Source: Mariaggregatimicrobium sp964498785
GTDB lineage: Bacteria; Zhuqueibacterota; Zhuqueibacteria; Thermofontimicrobiales; Thiofontviventaceae
DNA length: 6,036 nucleotides
Reading direction: 5' to 3'
Assembly (NCBI GenBank): GCA_964498785.1
Contig: CAZCJL010000216.1
Span: 1-6,036 of the forward strand
Every line of letters starts with the position of its first letter. Position 1 is the stretch's first letter. Shown piece by piece: positions 1 through 5,476 of this stretch. The translations under genes were made by a program, and so were the position numbers. The notes under the pieces were generated by a model that saw nothing but the letters and a program-made list of their open reading frames with translations, searched no databases and was not told the DNA's origin.

Positions 1-1
1 T

Positions 2-58
2 AAATACGACATAGCGGCAATCGCCCATATCTACCATAAAATATTGAGAAGATACTAG
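2..58 (+). CDS. possible C-terminal tail of a gene entering from the left
   Basis: One + strand frame is open from the window edge to a TAG at 56-58 and reads KYDIAAIAHIYHKILRRY. Its codons (GCG GCA ATC GCC CAT ATC) look richer in G and C than the AT-rich spacer that follows, which is why I list it. At 18 codons the family cannot be recognised, and the opposite strand is also open here, so this may be chance. A repeat cluster starts 22 bases after the stop, as would fit the end of a gene. Extending the sequence to the left would decide it. Confidence 0.25.
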   Translation, partial: KYDIAAIAHIYHKILRRY

Positions 59-67
59 GATAAGTTA

Positions 68-395
68 TTAAATATTTATTCTTTGTGATCTTTGTGTATT
101 CTTGGTGTTCTTTGTGGTTAAACAAAATATATTGACTTTTGTAACAGCCCCATCGATTAACTGATTGATCTCAGTTGCAGACGTACTTTTTCCGCAGAAA
201 AATAGTCGTACCGTTACCGGTTCTCCAAAATCAGTTTTAAACCAAAAATATGATCATTTTCCTGTAGAATTCGGATCAGGTTCATATTGTCAGCATCATA
301 AAATAAATTTTGAATACCGACTTGCCACACGTTTTTAGAACCGGGACGATAGAAATTAAAATATCGCCAGAGGTACAATACGCTTCAATATCCAT
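68..395 (-). pseudogene. probable decayed small protein gene, family not recognised
   Basis: Three minus-strand frames hand over to one another. From ATG at 395-393 the first reads MDIEAYCTSGDILISIV. Restoring one base in the C-run at 345-343 continues it as GSKNVWQVGIQNLFYDADN, then NLIRILQENDHIFGL. Restoring one A in the A-run at 238-235 continues as TDFGEPVTVRLFFCGKSTS, ATEINQLIDGAVTKVN and a tail to TAA at 70-68. The repaired product would be about 109 residues, mixed hydrophobic and charged, with no membrane segment or motif I can name. Two single-base losses in homopolymers are typical of a dying gene or of sequencing error. No good ribosome binding site precedes the ATG, and the same frame is open further upstream to 617 apart from a TAA at 398-396, so the true start may be lost. 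The last 17 or so codons run through the CTTTGTG repeat cluster. Coding character is judged by eye only. Confidence 0.4.
81..116. repeat. CTTTGTG short repeat cluster
   Basis: CTTTGTG occurs at 81-87, 90-96 and 110-116, with a one-base variant (CTTGGTG) at 101-107, so start-to-start spacing is 9, 11 and 9. On the other strand the unit is CACAAAG. A similar pair of ACAAAGAAA units occurs upstream of the 16S gene at 5306-5324. Irregular spacing and the lack of unique spacers rule out a CRISPR array. From general experience, similar tracts are scattered between genes in many environmental genomes; their role is unknown to me. Confidence 0.6.
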
Positions 396-596
396 TTATA
401 TAAAATGAATATAATTATCTGAAAGAATAATCGGGATCTTTTTAGCATACTGTTTTCTTTGGATTTGAAAGTTGTTGATTAACAAAACTGAGGTGAGACA
501 GGAACGGAAATAATTGAACGCTTCATTAAATTTCCTGATTAATGACTGAGAGGAAATAATATAGAACGAGTAAACTGAAAAGTCAATTTTTTTTCT

Positions 597-624
597 TTGA
601 TAAAAACGAAAATATTCTTATATT
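597..624 (+). promoter_or_regulatory. sigma-70-type promoter of the transporter gene
   Basis: A -35 box TTGATA (597-602) and a -10 box TATATT (619-624) are separated by 16 bp; read as TTTGAT the spacing is 17. An eight-T tract (587-594) lies just upstream. Transcription would start near 631, giving a leader of about 70 nt before the ATG at 703. The block 585-624 shares two identical segments at the same spacing with rRNA promoter P2. The promoter overlaps the far upstream end of the minus-strand open frame noted for the pseudogene. Confidence 0.6.
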
Positions 625-702
625 TTACAAGATTATCTTCAGATATAACTCAATACAATATTTTGCGATTAATAGTTTGAAATATTTTAAAAGGAAGGTG
701 AA

Positions 703-1785
703 ATGATTATCCGTGAAGAAAAAAAATGGCGAGCATCCACGCTCCGGGAAAATAGACTCACCTCTATTTTGTTAATGATTTTAGTGGTATTTGCGCTTGG
801 ATTTATTTTACATCAACTTCAAACAATATTTAAACCATTATTAATTGCTGTGTTTTTATCATTTATTTTTGAGCCAATGGTAAATTTTTTAACCCGTATC
901 AAAGTCCCCAAATTTTTTGCATTTTTGATTTCACTTGTTGTTGTGTTTGTTGTGTTTTATTTGTTTGGCCTGGTAATATATGCCAGCGTTGCTTCCTTTT
1001 CTGAGGAATTTCCGAAATACCAAATCAAATTTATAGCGCTTTATAATAATGTGCTGGGAATGATCAAAATTCCGCATGATCAGGTACAATTATACATCAA
1101 ACAGATTAAATGGGCCGATGTTTGGAAAAATTTATCCATATCTTCTTTACTGTCATCGACAATTGGCACATTCATCAGTTTTTTGACAAATCTTTTTATG
1201 GTGTTGATTTTTACAATTTACATTGTTCTGGGCAAAGAGCACATGCTTCAAAAAGTAAGCAAAGCCTTTCCTGACGATCGATCTACCCGGATATTGGGCA
1301 TGATTAAGAATATAAATCGGGGAATGCAACGCTATTTAATTACAAAAACAATGATTAGTTTGGGAACCGGAATCCTCGCGGCAATCGTATTGTTCGCTTT
1401 TGGGGTAGATTTTGCAATTGTGTGGGGCTTACTAACATTTCTATTAAACTTTATCCCGAATATCGGATCTGTTATCGCGACACTCCCGCCGATATTAGTT
1501 ACCGCGTTTCAATTTGGAAGCTTTCTGAAAATAATGTGGGTGACGTTATTACTTATCGGAACACAACTTACTATGGGGAATGTTATTGAACCACGAGTCA
1601 TGGGAAAGAGTATGAATTTGAGCCCTTTGGTTGTTATATTTTCTTTGATTTTCTGGGGCTTCATTTGGGGGCCGGTGGGAATGCTGCTGGCAGTTCCGAT
1701 TTCATCGACGATTCAGATCATTTGTGCGAACGTCGAGGTTCTTAAACCCCTAAGTATATTTATGGGAGGTGATGACGATATCTAA
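703..1785 (+). CDS. AI-2E family transporter (UPF0118/PerM-like permease)
   Basis: Multi-spanning inner-membrane protein of the AI-2E transporter family. Members have been linked to autoinducer-2 export, Na+/H+ exchange or unknown substrates, so the family name does not fix the cargo here. At 360 residues it has the usual length. Hydrophobic segments lie at about 20-37, 42-60, 69-98, 152-176, 213-233, 236-268, 277-292 and 307-341, with a more polar stretch at about 100-150 between the early and middle segments. Family hallmarks are NFIPNIGSVIATLPP at 249-263, NVIEPRVMGKSMNLSPL at 293-309, and the final FWGFIWGPVGMLLAVP at 317-332. The ATG follows a strong AAGGAAGGTG site at 691-700. The end is acidic (GGDDDI). 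The RNase-like gene follows after about 40 bp on the same strand with no clear terminator between, so co-transcription is likely. Family is certain; substrate is unknown. Confidence 0.93.
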   Translation: MIIREEKKWRASTLRENRLTSILLMILVVFALGFILHQLQTIFKPLLIAVFLSFIFEPMVNFLTRIKVPKFFAFLISLVVVFVVFYLFGLVIYASVASFSEEFPKYQIKFIALYNNVLGMIKIPHDQVQLYIKQIKWADVWKNLSISSLLSSTIGTFISFLTNLFMVLIFTIYIVLGKEHMLQKVSKAFPDDRSTRILGMIKNINRGMQRYLITKTMISLGTGILAAIVLFAFGVDFAIVWGLLTFLLNFIPNIGSVIATLPPILVTAFQFGSFLKIMWVTLLLIGTQLTMGNVIEPRVMGKSMNLSPLVVIFSLIFWGFIWGPVGMLLAVPISSTIQIICANVEVLKPLSIFMGGDDDI

Positions 1786-1814
1786 ATCAGAAAAAATATA
1801 ATAAGAACGAATAC

Positions 1815-1819
1815 AGGAG
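1815..1819 (+). promoter_or_regulatory. ribosome binding site choosing between two adjacent ATGs
   Basis: AGGAG stands 3 bases before the ATG at 1823 and 6 bases before the ATG at 1826. The second spacing is close to the bacterial optimum, so I favour a protein beginning MKISFLGG over MMKISF. The choice changes the product by one residue only. Confidence 0.55.
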
Positions 1820-1825
1820 TATATG

Positions 1826-3217
1826 ATGAAAATTTCATTCCTTGGCGGTGTGCGTACTGTTACCGGGTCGATGCATCTTGTTGAAGCCGGTCATCAAAAA
1901 ATATTGCTCGATTGCGGAATGTTTCAGGGAAAACGAAAAGAAGCGCAACTAAAAAACAGAACCCTGCCGCTCGAAGCGGAAATTGTGAATGCGATGATTT
2001 TATCCCATGCACATATTGATCATTCCGGCAATATTCCAAACCTTGTAAAAAACGGATATTCTGGTCCCATTTACACGACACACGCAACGGTTGATATCTG
2101 CAATTATATGCTTTTAGACAGCGGTTTTATTCAGGAAAAAGACGTGCAGTTCGTCAACAAAAGACGCAGGAAAAGAGGAGAACCACCAGTAGAGCCTATT
2201 TATACAAAATCAGACGCAGAAAAGACATTGGATTATTTTCAGGGACAAAACTACCAAAAGACCATTGAAATTGCGGACAATGTTAGTGTTACATTTTACG
2301 ATGCCGGCCATATTTTGGGTTCTGCATTAACAAAATTAAAAATTAAAGAGAATGGCCGCGAAATTAATTTGGGATACATTGTTGATTTAGGAAGAAATAA
2401 TATGCCAATCATCAGAAATCCCGAAATAATTCACGATCTTGATTACATCATTATCGAAAGCACTTATGGCGGCCGGTTGCATGACAGTATTGAGGAAGCA
2501 GAACATAAATTAGGAGAAGTTATCCGGCGAACCGTTGAACGCGGCGGGAAAATAATTATACCATCATTTGCACTTGAACGGACTCAGGAAATAGTTTATG
2601 GTTTGAATAACTTATGGAATAAACATAAATTGCCCCGAATCCCGGTTTTTGTCGATAGCCCACTGGCCGTTAATGTGACAACAGTGTTTAAACGACACGA
2701 TGAGTGTTTTGATGAAAAAACACAAAAGATTCTGGAATATGATGATGATCCGTTTGGATTTGATAAGCTGACGTATGTGCGGGATGTTGAAGAATCGAAA
2801 AAGATCAATACAATAAAAGAACCGTGTATCATTATCTCTGCATCCGGAATGTGTGAAACAGGCCGCATTTTGCATCATTTACGAAATAATATTGAAGATT
2901 CCAGAAATACGATCATCATTGTCGGGTTTATGGCCCAGAATACGCTTGGTCGAAAATTAGTGGAAAAATGGCCGGTGGTACGTATATTTGGGGAAGAGCA
3001 TAAATTACGCTCCGAAGTTGTTGTCATGAATTCATTTAGCGCACATGCAGACAGAAATGATTTAGTGAACTACGTTACGAAAGCAAATGATAAATTACAG
3101 GGAGTTTTTCTGGTTCATGGAGAGGAAAGCCAAATTTTTGAATTAGCAACTGCATTAAAGGAAAAAGGCATTTTAAATGTTCGGGCGCCGGAACCTGGTG
3201 AAATAGTAGAAATCTAA
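1826..3217 (+). CDS. metallo-beta-lactamase/beta-CASP family RNase-like protein
   Basis: Predicted zinc-dependent nuclease of the CPSF73/YsdC-like group, which acts on RNA and resembles the nuclease of eukaryotic mRNA 3'-end processing. With the start at 1826 it has 463 residues, normal for the group. Metal-binding motifs of the lactamase fold are visible: LDCG with D29, HAHIDH at 61-66, H162 in AGHILGS, and D187 in IVDLGR. The beta-CASP insert covers about 200-375 and includes ESTYG (211-215) and ISASGM (337-342), with H350/H351 just after. SFSAHAD (403-409) supplies the histidine (H407) typical of RNA-acting rather than DNA-acting members, and VHGE (430-433) supplies the last metal ligand. 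D187 is preceded by V where relatives often have G; all ligands remain, so an active enzyme is expected. No signal peptide is seen, so it should be cytoplasmic. It lies behind the transporter gene, with no obvious functional link. The exact RNA substrate cannot be read from sequence. Confidence 0.93.
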   Translation: MKISFLGGVRTVTGSMHLVEAGHQKILLDCGMFQGKRKEAQLKNRTLPLEAEIVNAMILSHAHIDHSGNIPNLVKNGYSGPIYTTHATVDICNYMLLDSGFIQEKDVQFVNKRRRKRGEPPVEPIYTKSDAEKTLDYFQGQNYQKTIEIADNVSVTFYDAGHILGSALTKLKIKENGREINLGYIVDLGRNNMPIIRNPEIIHDLDYIIIESTYGGRLHDSIEEAEHKLGEVIRRTVERGGKIIIPSFALERTQEIVYGLNNLWNKHKLPRIPVFVDSPLAVNVTTVFKRHDECFDEKTQKILEYDDDPFGFDKLTYVRDVEESKKINTIKEPCIIISASGMCETGRILHHLRNNIEDSRNTIIIVGFMAQNTLGRKLVEKWPVVRIFGEEHKLRSEVVVMNSFSAHADRNDLVNYVTKANDKLQGVFLVHGEESQIFELATALKEKGILNVRAPEPGEIVEI

Positions 3218-3240
3218 AGCATGTTTCAGTAGATGAAAAA

Positions 3241-3260
3241 AAAGCTATCAAATGGCCTTT
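3241..3260 (-). terminator. weak candidate terminator of the tRNA-Leu gene
   Basis: Just past the tRNA 3' end on the - strand, AAAGGC (3260-3255) can pair with GCTTTT (3245-3240) through one G-U pair around a 9-nt loop, and the T-run of eight (3243-3236) continues beyond. The stem is short and weak. Read on the + strand the same hairpin ends in only four Ts, so it might slightly help end the convergent RNase transcript too. Confidence 0.3.
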
Positions 3261-3264
3261 AAAA

Positions 3265-3351
3265 TGGTGCCGAAGGTGGGACTCGAACCCACACGGGCTA
3301 ACGCCCACACGGCCCTGAACCGTGCGCGTCTACCAATTTCACCACTTCGGC
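3265..3351 (-). tRNA. tRNA-Leu, anticodon CAG
   Basis: A complete class II tRNA with a long variable arm. The acceptor stem pairs GCCGAAG (3351-3345) with CTTCGGC (3275-3269), followed by discriminator A and an encoded CCA (3267-3265). The anticodon stem is CACGG/CCGTG with a seven-base loop TTCAGGG; the anticodon CAG lies at 3317-3315 and reads CUG leucine codons. The variable arm is GGGC-GTTA-GCCC and the T arm is GTGGG-TTCGAGT-CCCAC. The gene sits alone between the RNase gene (convergent) and smpB (divergent), with its own promoter upstream. Stems are fully paired, so a functional tRNA is expected. Confidence 0.97.
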
Positions 3352-3376
3352 AATACTGCTTCAAAATTGGAAAAAC

Positions 3377-3405
3377 AATTTACACATTTAAGAACAAAAA
3401 GTCAA
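3377..3405 (-). promoter_or_regulatory. promoter of tRNA-Leu
   Basis: On the - strand, -35 TTGACT (3405-3400) and -10 TAAATT (3382-3377) are separated by exactly 17 bp. Transcription would begin near 3370, about 19 nt before the mature tRNA. The -35 box lies in the left arm of an inverted repeat shared with the smpB promoter. Confidence 0.65.
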
Positions 3406-3433
3406 GAATTATTTTGTTTTGGTCTTGACTTTT
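3397..3433. repeat. 11-bp inverted repeat spanning two divergent -35 boxes
   Basis: AAAAGTCAAGA (3397-3407) and TCTTGACTTTT (3423-3433) are perfect reverse complements with a 15-bp spacer. Each arm contains the -35 box TTGACT of one of the two outward-facing promoters (tRNA-Leu and smpB). The element is upstream of both start sites, so it is not a transcribed terminator. It may be only the symmetry of two similar promoters, or a shared protein-binding site. Confidence 0.7.
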
Positions 3434-3453
3434 GACATTAAAAATCTTATTTT
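3425..3453 (+). promoter_or_regulatory. promoter of the smpB-tyrS operon
   Basis: -35 TTGACT (3425-3430) and -10 TATTTT (3448-3453) are 17 bp apart, with a start expected near 3460 and a leader of only about 20 nt. A second TTGACA at 3432-3437 is a better -35 box but has no good -10 at 16-18 bp, so I prefer the first pairing. Confidence 0.5.
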
Positions 3454-3481
3454 ATGTGACTTTTAATTAAGGCGTCGCATT

Positions 3482-3946
3482 ATGGGAATTAAAATAATAG
3501 TCAAAAATAAAAATGCCCGTTTCCAATATGAAATAACAGAAGAAATCGAGGCAGGCATTGTTTTGAAAGGTACAGAGGTGAAGTCGCTGCGCATGGGTAA
3601 AGTCAATTTAAAAGATAGTTACGCTGCGATCAAAGATGGAGAAATATATGTTCAACATTTACATATTAGTCCGTATGAACAGGGAAATATCTATAATCAT
3701 GATCCTTTGCGAGAGCGAAAGCTTTTGCTTCATAAACACGAGATAAAACGGCTGACCGGAAAAATACAGGAAAGAGGAATGACGTTGGTTCCCTTGAAAA
3801 TGTATTTTAAAAATGGCAGGGTTAAAGTTGAACTGGGACTGGGAAAAGGCAAAAAACTTTTTGACAAAAGAAAGGATATCGCTCGCAGGGATGCGGAAAG
3901 AGATATCCAACGTGAATTTAAAGAAAGAAAAAAGTATGGTTTATAA
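3482..3946 (+). CDS. smpB: SsrA-binding protein SmpB
   Basis: SmpB binds the tRNA-like part of tmRNA, carries it into the A site of stalled ribosomes and places its C-terminal tail in the empty mRNA channel, allowing trans-translation. At 154 residues it is the usual size. Typical family stretches are GIVLKGTEVKSLR (25-37), DPLRERKLLLHKHEI (74-88), RGMTLVPLKMYF (98-109) and the basic C-terminal region GKGKKLFDKRKDIARRDAER (121-140), ending in a lysine/arginine-rich tail. The ATG is preceded by a modest AAGG at 3469-3472, 9 bases away; no better start is visible. It is the first gene of an operon with tyrS, 20 bp downstream. The tmRNA gene itself is not in the window. The protein is soluble and cytoplasmic. 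Identification is secure. Confidence 0.97.
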   Translation: MGIKIIVKNKNARFQYEITEEIEAGIVLKGTEVKSLRMGKVNLKDSYAAIKDGEIYVQHLHISPYEQGNIYNHDPLRERKLLLHKHEIKRLTGKIQERGMTLVPLKMYFKNGRVKVELGLGKGKKLFDKRKDIARRDAERDIQREFKERKKYGL

Positions 3947-3952
3947 AATTAA

Positions 3953-3957
3953 GAGGG
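3953..3957 (+). promoter_or_regulatory. ribosome binding site supporting a GTG start for tyrS
   Basis: GAGGG is 9 bases before the GTG at 3967 but only 2 bases before an out-of-frame ATG at 3960. The GTG is the one in frame with the synthetase and properly spaced. The ATG would yield only a nine-residue peptide (MKREKEKRI) ending at 3989 within tyrS. Confidence 0.6.
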
Positions 3958-3966
3958 TAATGAAAC

Positions 3967-5202
3967 GTGAAAAAGAAAAGCGTATATGATATCCTAAAAG
4001 AACGTGGATTCGTTAAACAAGTTACAGATGAAGATGAAATTCGGGGTTTATTAGATCAGCAGAAGATATCCTGTTATATTGGTTTCGATCCGACAGCAAA
4101 TAGTCTGCATGCTGGCAGTCTGATGCCGATTATGGCGCTGGTTCATATACAAGAGCATGGTCATCATCCGATTGCGATTCTTGGCGGCGGTACAGCGATG
4201 GTAGGAGATCCCAGTGGCAAGACCGAAATGCGAAAAATGCTTTTGCAAGAAACAATATCGGAAAATGGGAAAAAACTTGAAGCGCAATTAGGTCGCTATC
4301 TGGATTTTGAACATGGAAAAGCTTCTATTATAAATAATGCTGATTGGCTTCTTGATCTAAACTATGTTTCATTTTTGCGAGAAATCGGGCGTCATTTTAG
4401 TGTGAACCGCATGTTAGCAGCAGAATCATATCGAATCCGGATGGAAACCGGGCTTTCATTTCTTGAATTTAATTATCAGTTATTGCAGGCGTATGACTTT
4501 TTGGTTTTATTTCGTCAGAATAACTGTAAGTTGCAAATGGGCGGGGATGACCAATGGGGCAACATTGTGGCTGGAATTGATTTGATTCGCCGATTGGAAT
4601 CTCAGCAGGCATTTGGAATAACTTTTCCGCTTTTGGAAACTGCAAATGGACAGAAGATGGGAAAAACAGCCAAAGGTGCACTTTGGCTTGATCCGGAGAA
4701 GACGTCACCTTATGAATTTTATCAGTACTGGATTAACGTTGATGACAGGGATGTTAAGAGGTTTTTAGCATATTTTACGTTACTTCCGATGTCCGAAGTT
4801 GAAAGATTAGGCGATTTACAGGGAGCAGAAATTCGGGAAGCAAAGCAGTTGCTCGCGTACGAAGCCACGAAGATAACCCACGGAAAAGGCGAGGCAGAAG
4901 CTGCTCAAACAACATCTCAAAGTGCATTTGGAGGAGCCGATAGCAATTTTGATGGAATGCCTACGATAACAATGCAGAAGTCGAATTTGAACCCTGGCAT
5001 TTCAGTGATTGAACTATTTGAGAAGTCAGGATTGGTAAAATCAAAGAGCGAAGCCCGTCGATTGGTCAACCAGGGGGGCTGTTATGTGAACGATGAGCGG
5101 ATTAAAGATATTGAAGTTGTAATTGATAATTCAGTTGTTAAAGATGAATATATAGTCCTGAGAGCTGGCAAGAAGCGATATAGCCGTATATTATTTATTT
5201 AA
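3967..5202 (+). CDS. tyrS: tyrosyl-tRNA synthetase
   Basis: Charges tRNA-Tyr with tyrosine in the cytoplasm using ATP; a class I synthetase that works as a dimer. At 411 residues with a GTG start it matches bacterial TyrRS. The Rossmann catalytic domain shows GFDPTANSLHAGSL at 39-52, which holds the HIGH signature as HAGS (48-51), then GGGTAMVGDPSGKTEMR (73-89), NYQLLQAYD (169-177) with the tyrosine-binding Y and D, and GGDDQWGN (192-199). The second signature is KMGKT (230-234), the usual TyrRS form of KMSKS. The C-terminal S4 RNA-binding domain covers about 345-400 (SGLVKSKSEARRLVNQGG at 354-371). The serine in HAGS replaces the second histidine; I recall similar HVGS forms in some other bacterial TyrRSs, so activity is expected. 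It is second in the smpB operon, with no room for a T-box leader directly in front. An rRNA operon follows in the same direction. Confidence 0.96.
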   Translation: MKKKSVYDILKERGFVKQVTDEDEIRGLLDQQKISCYIGFDPTANSLHAGSLMPIMALVHIQEHGHHPIAILGGGTAMVGDPSGKTEMRKMLLQETISENGKKLEAQLGRYLDFEHGKASIINNADWLLDLNYVSFLREIGRHFSVNRMLAAESYRIRMETGLSFLEFNYQLLQAYDFLVLFRQNNCKLQMGGDDQWGNIVAGIDLIRRLESQQAFGITFPLLETANGQKMGKTAKGALWLDPEKTSPYEFYQYWINVDDRDVKRFLAYFTLLPMSEVERLGDLQGAEIREAKQLLAYEATKITHGKGEAEAAQTTSQSAFGGADSNFDGMPTITMQKSNLNPGISVIELFEKSGLVKSKSEARRLVNQGGCYVNDERIKDIEVVIDNSVVKDEYIVLRAGKKRYSRILFI

Positions 5203-5229
5203 TATCAGTTAGTTAAGAGTTTTCTAATA

Positions 5230-5256
5230 TTTTTTTTATAATTTTTTATAATTTTT
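5230..5256 (+). promoter_or_regulatory. phased T-tracts upstream of rRNA promoter P1 (UP-like)
   Basis: Runs of eight, six and five Ts (5230-5237, 5242-5247, 5252-5256) have centres about 10-11 bp apart, close to one helical turn, and end directly before the P1 -35 box. Such phasing is expected to bend DNA, and AT-rich DNA at this place commonly contacts the RNA polymerase alpha subunit. Function is inferred from position and sequence only. Confidence 0.5.
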
Positions 5257-5258
5257 AC

Positions 5259-5287
5259 TTGACAATTAAGAAAAAATGTATTATATT
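5259..5287 (+). promoter_or_regulatory. rRNA promoter P1
   Basis: Consensus -35 TTGACA (5259-5264) and -10 TATATT (5282-5287) with 17-bp spacing. The -10 is followed by AGCGCCG, a GC-rich discriminator of the kind associated with stringent (ppGpp) and growth-rate control of rRNA promoters. Start is expected near 5294, about 180 nt before mature 16S. Confidence 0.75.
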
Positions 5288-5305
5288 AGCGCCGTTCAAA
5301 AAAGT

Positions 5306-5324
5306 ACAAAGAAACACAAAGAAA
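5306..5324. repeat. direct repeat ACAAAGAAA between rRNA promoters
   Basis: ACAAAGAAA at 5306-5314 and 5316-5324, a 10-bp period. It shares the CACAAAG core with the repeat cluster at 81-116 (opposite orientation). It lies between P1 and P2, so it would be in the P1 transcript. Confidence 0.5.
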
Positions 5325-5351
5325 AAAAGTTTAAAAAATTAATTTTTTTTC

Positions 5352-5380
5352 TTGACATTTAAAAAAGATTTTCTTATATT
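5352..5380 (+). promoter_or_regulatory. rRNA promoter P2
   Basis: Consensus -35 TTGACA (5352-5357) and -10 TATATT (5375-5380), spacing 17 bp, with an eight-T run (5343-5350) directly upstream. The start should be near 5387, giving a 90-nt leader to the 16S 5' end. Unlike P1, the first bases after the -10 (GGTATTC) are not a GC block. Confidence 0.75.
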
Positions 5381-5411
5381 GGTATTCTCGTCACGAAATA
5401 AAAAGACGAAT

Positions 5412-5424
5412 TGTTCATTGATAA
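5412..5424 (+). promoter_or_regulatory. boxA-like rRNA antitermination element
   Basis: TGTTCATTGATAA in the 16S leader resembles bacterial boxA sequences (TGTTCTTTGA-like or TGCTCTTTAACA), where NusB/NusE load to keep polymerase from terminating early in the rRNA operon. It lies downstream of both promoters and about 50 nt before 16S, the expected place. Confidence 0.5.
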
Positions 5425-5439
5425 TAGCGTGCATAGTCC

Positions 5440-5474
5440 TTGTCAATTCAGTAAAGCTCAAGAGTTGAAAACAA
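5440..5474 (+). other. rRNA leader hairpin just before 16S
   Basis: TTGT (5440-5443) pairs with ACAA (5471-5474) and CAATTC (5444-5449) pairs with GAGTTG (5462-5467) through one G-U pair, around a 12-nt loop and with a small bulge at 5468-5470. It may assist leader folding or 16S 5' maturation; its partner downstream of 16S is outside the window. Confidence 0.35.
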
Positions 5475-5476
5475 TG

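Noticed and set aside
81..116. CTTTGTG units considered as a CRISPR array
   Set aside because: Units are 7 bp with 2-4 bp between them; there are no spacers of CRISPR length and no cas genes.
1860..2878. Minus-strand ORFs of 75-90 codons inside the RNase gene
   Set aside because: They are shadows of a well-supported + strand gene, with no ribosome binding sites or recognisable sequence.
3075..3308. Minus-strand ORF of 77 codons crossing the tRNA and the RNase gene end
   Set aside because: Its N-terminal part is the tRNA-Leu sequence and the rest is antisense to the RNase gene.
3218..3481. tmRNA (ssrA) gene next to smpB
   Set aside because: The interval holds only the tRNA-Leu and promoters; no tmRNA tRNA-like ends or tag frame are visible.
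3947..3966. T-box or other leader riboswitch controlling tyrS
   Set aside because: Only 20 bases separate smpB and tyrS, and the leader of the operon is about 20 nt, too short for a T-box.
5209..5237. Possible terminator after tyrS (TTAG...CTAA then T-run)
   Set aside because: The stem is only 4 bp with an 11-base loop; the T-run is better explained as part of the phased tracts before rRNA P1. Readthrough into rRNA cannot be excluded.
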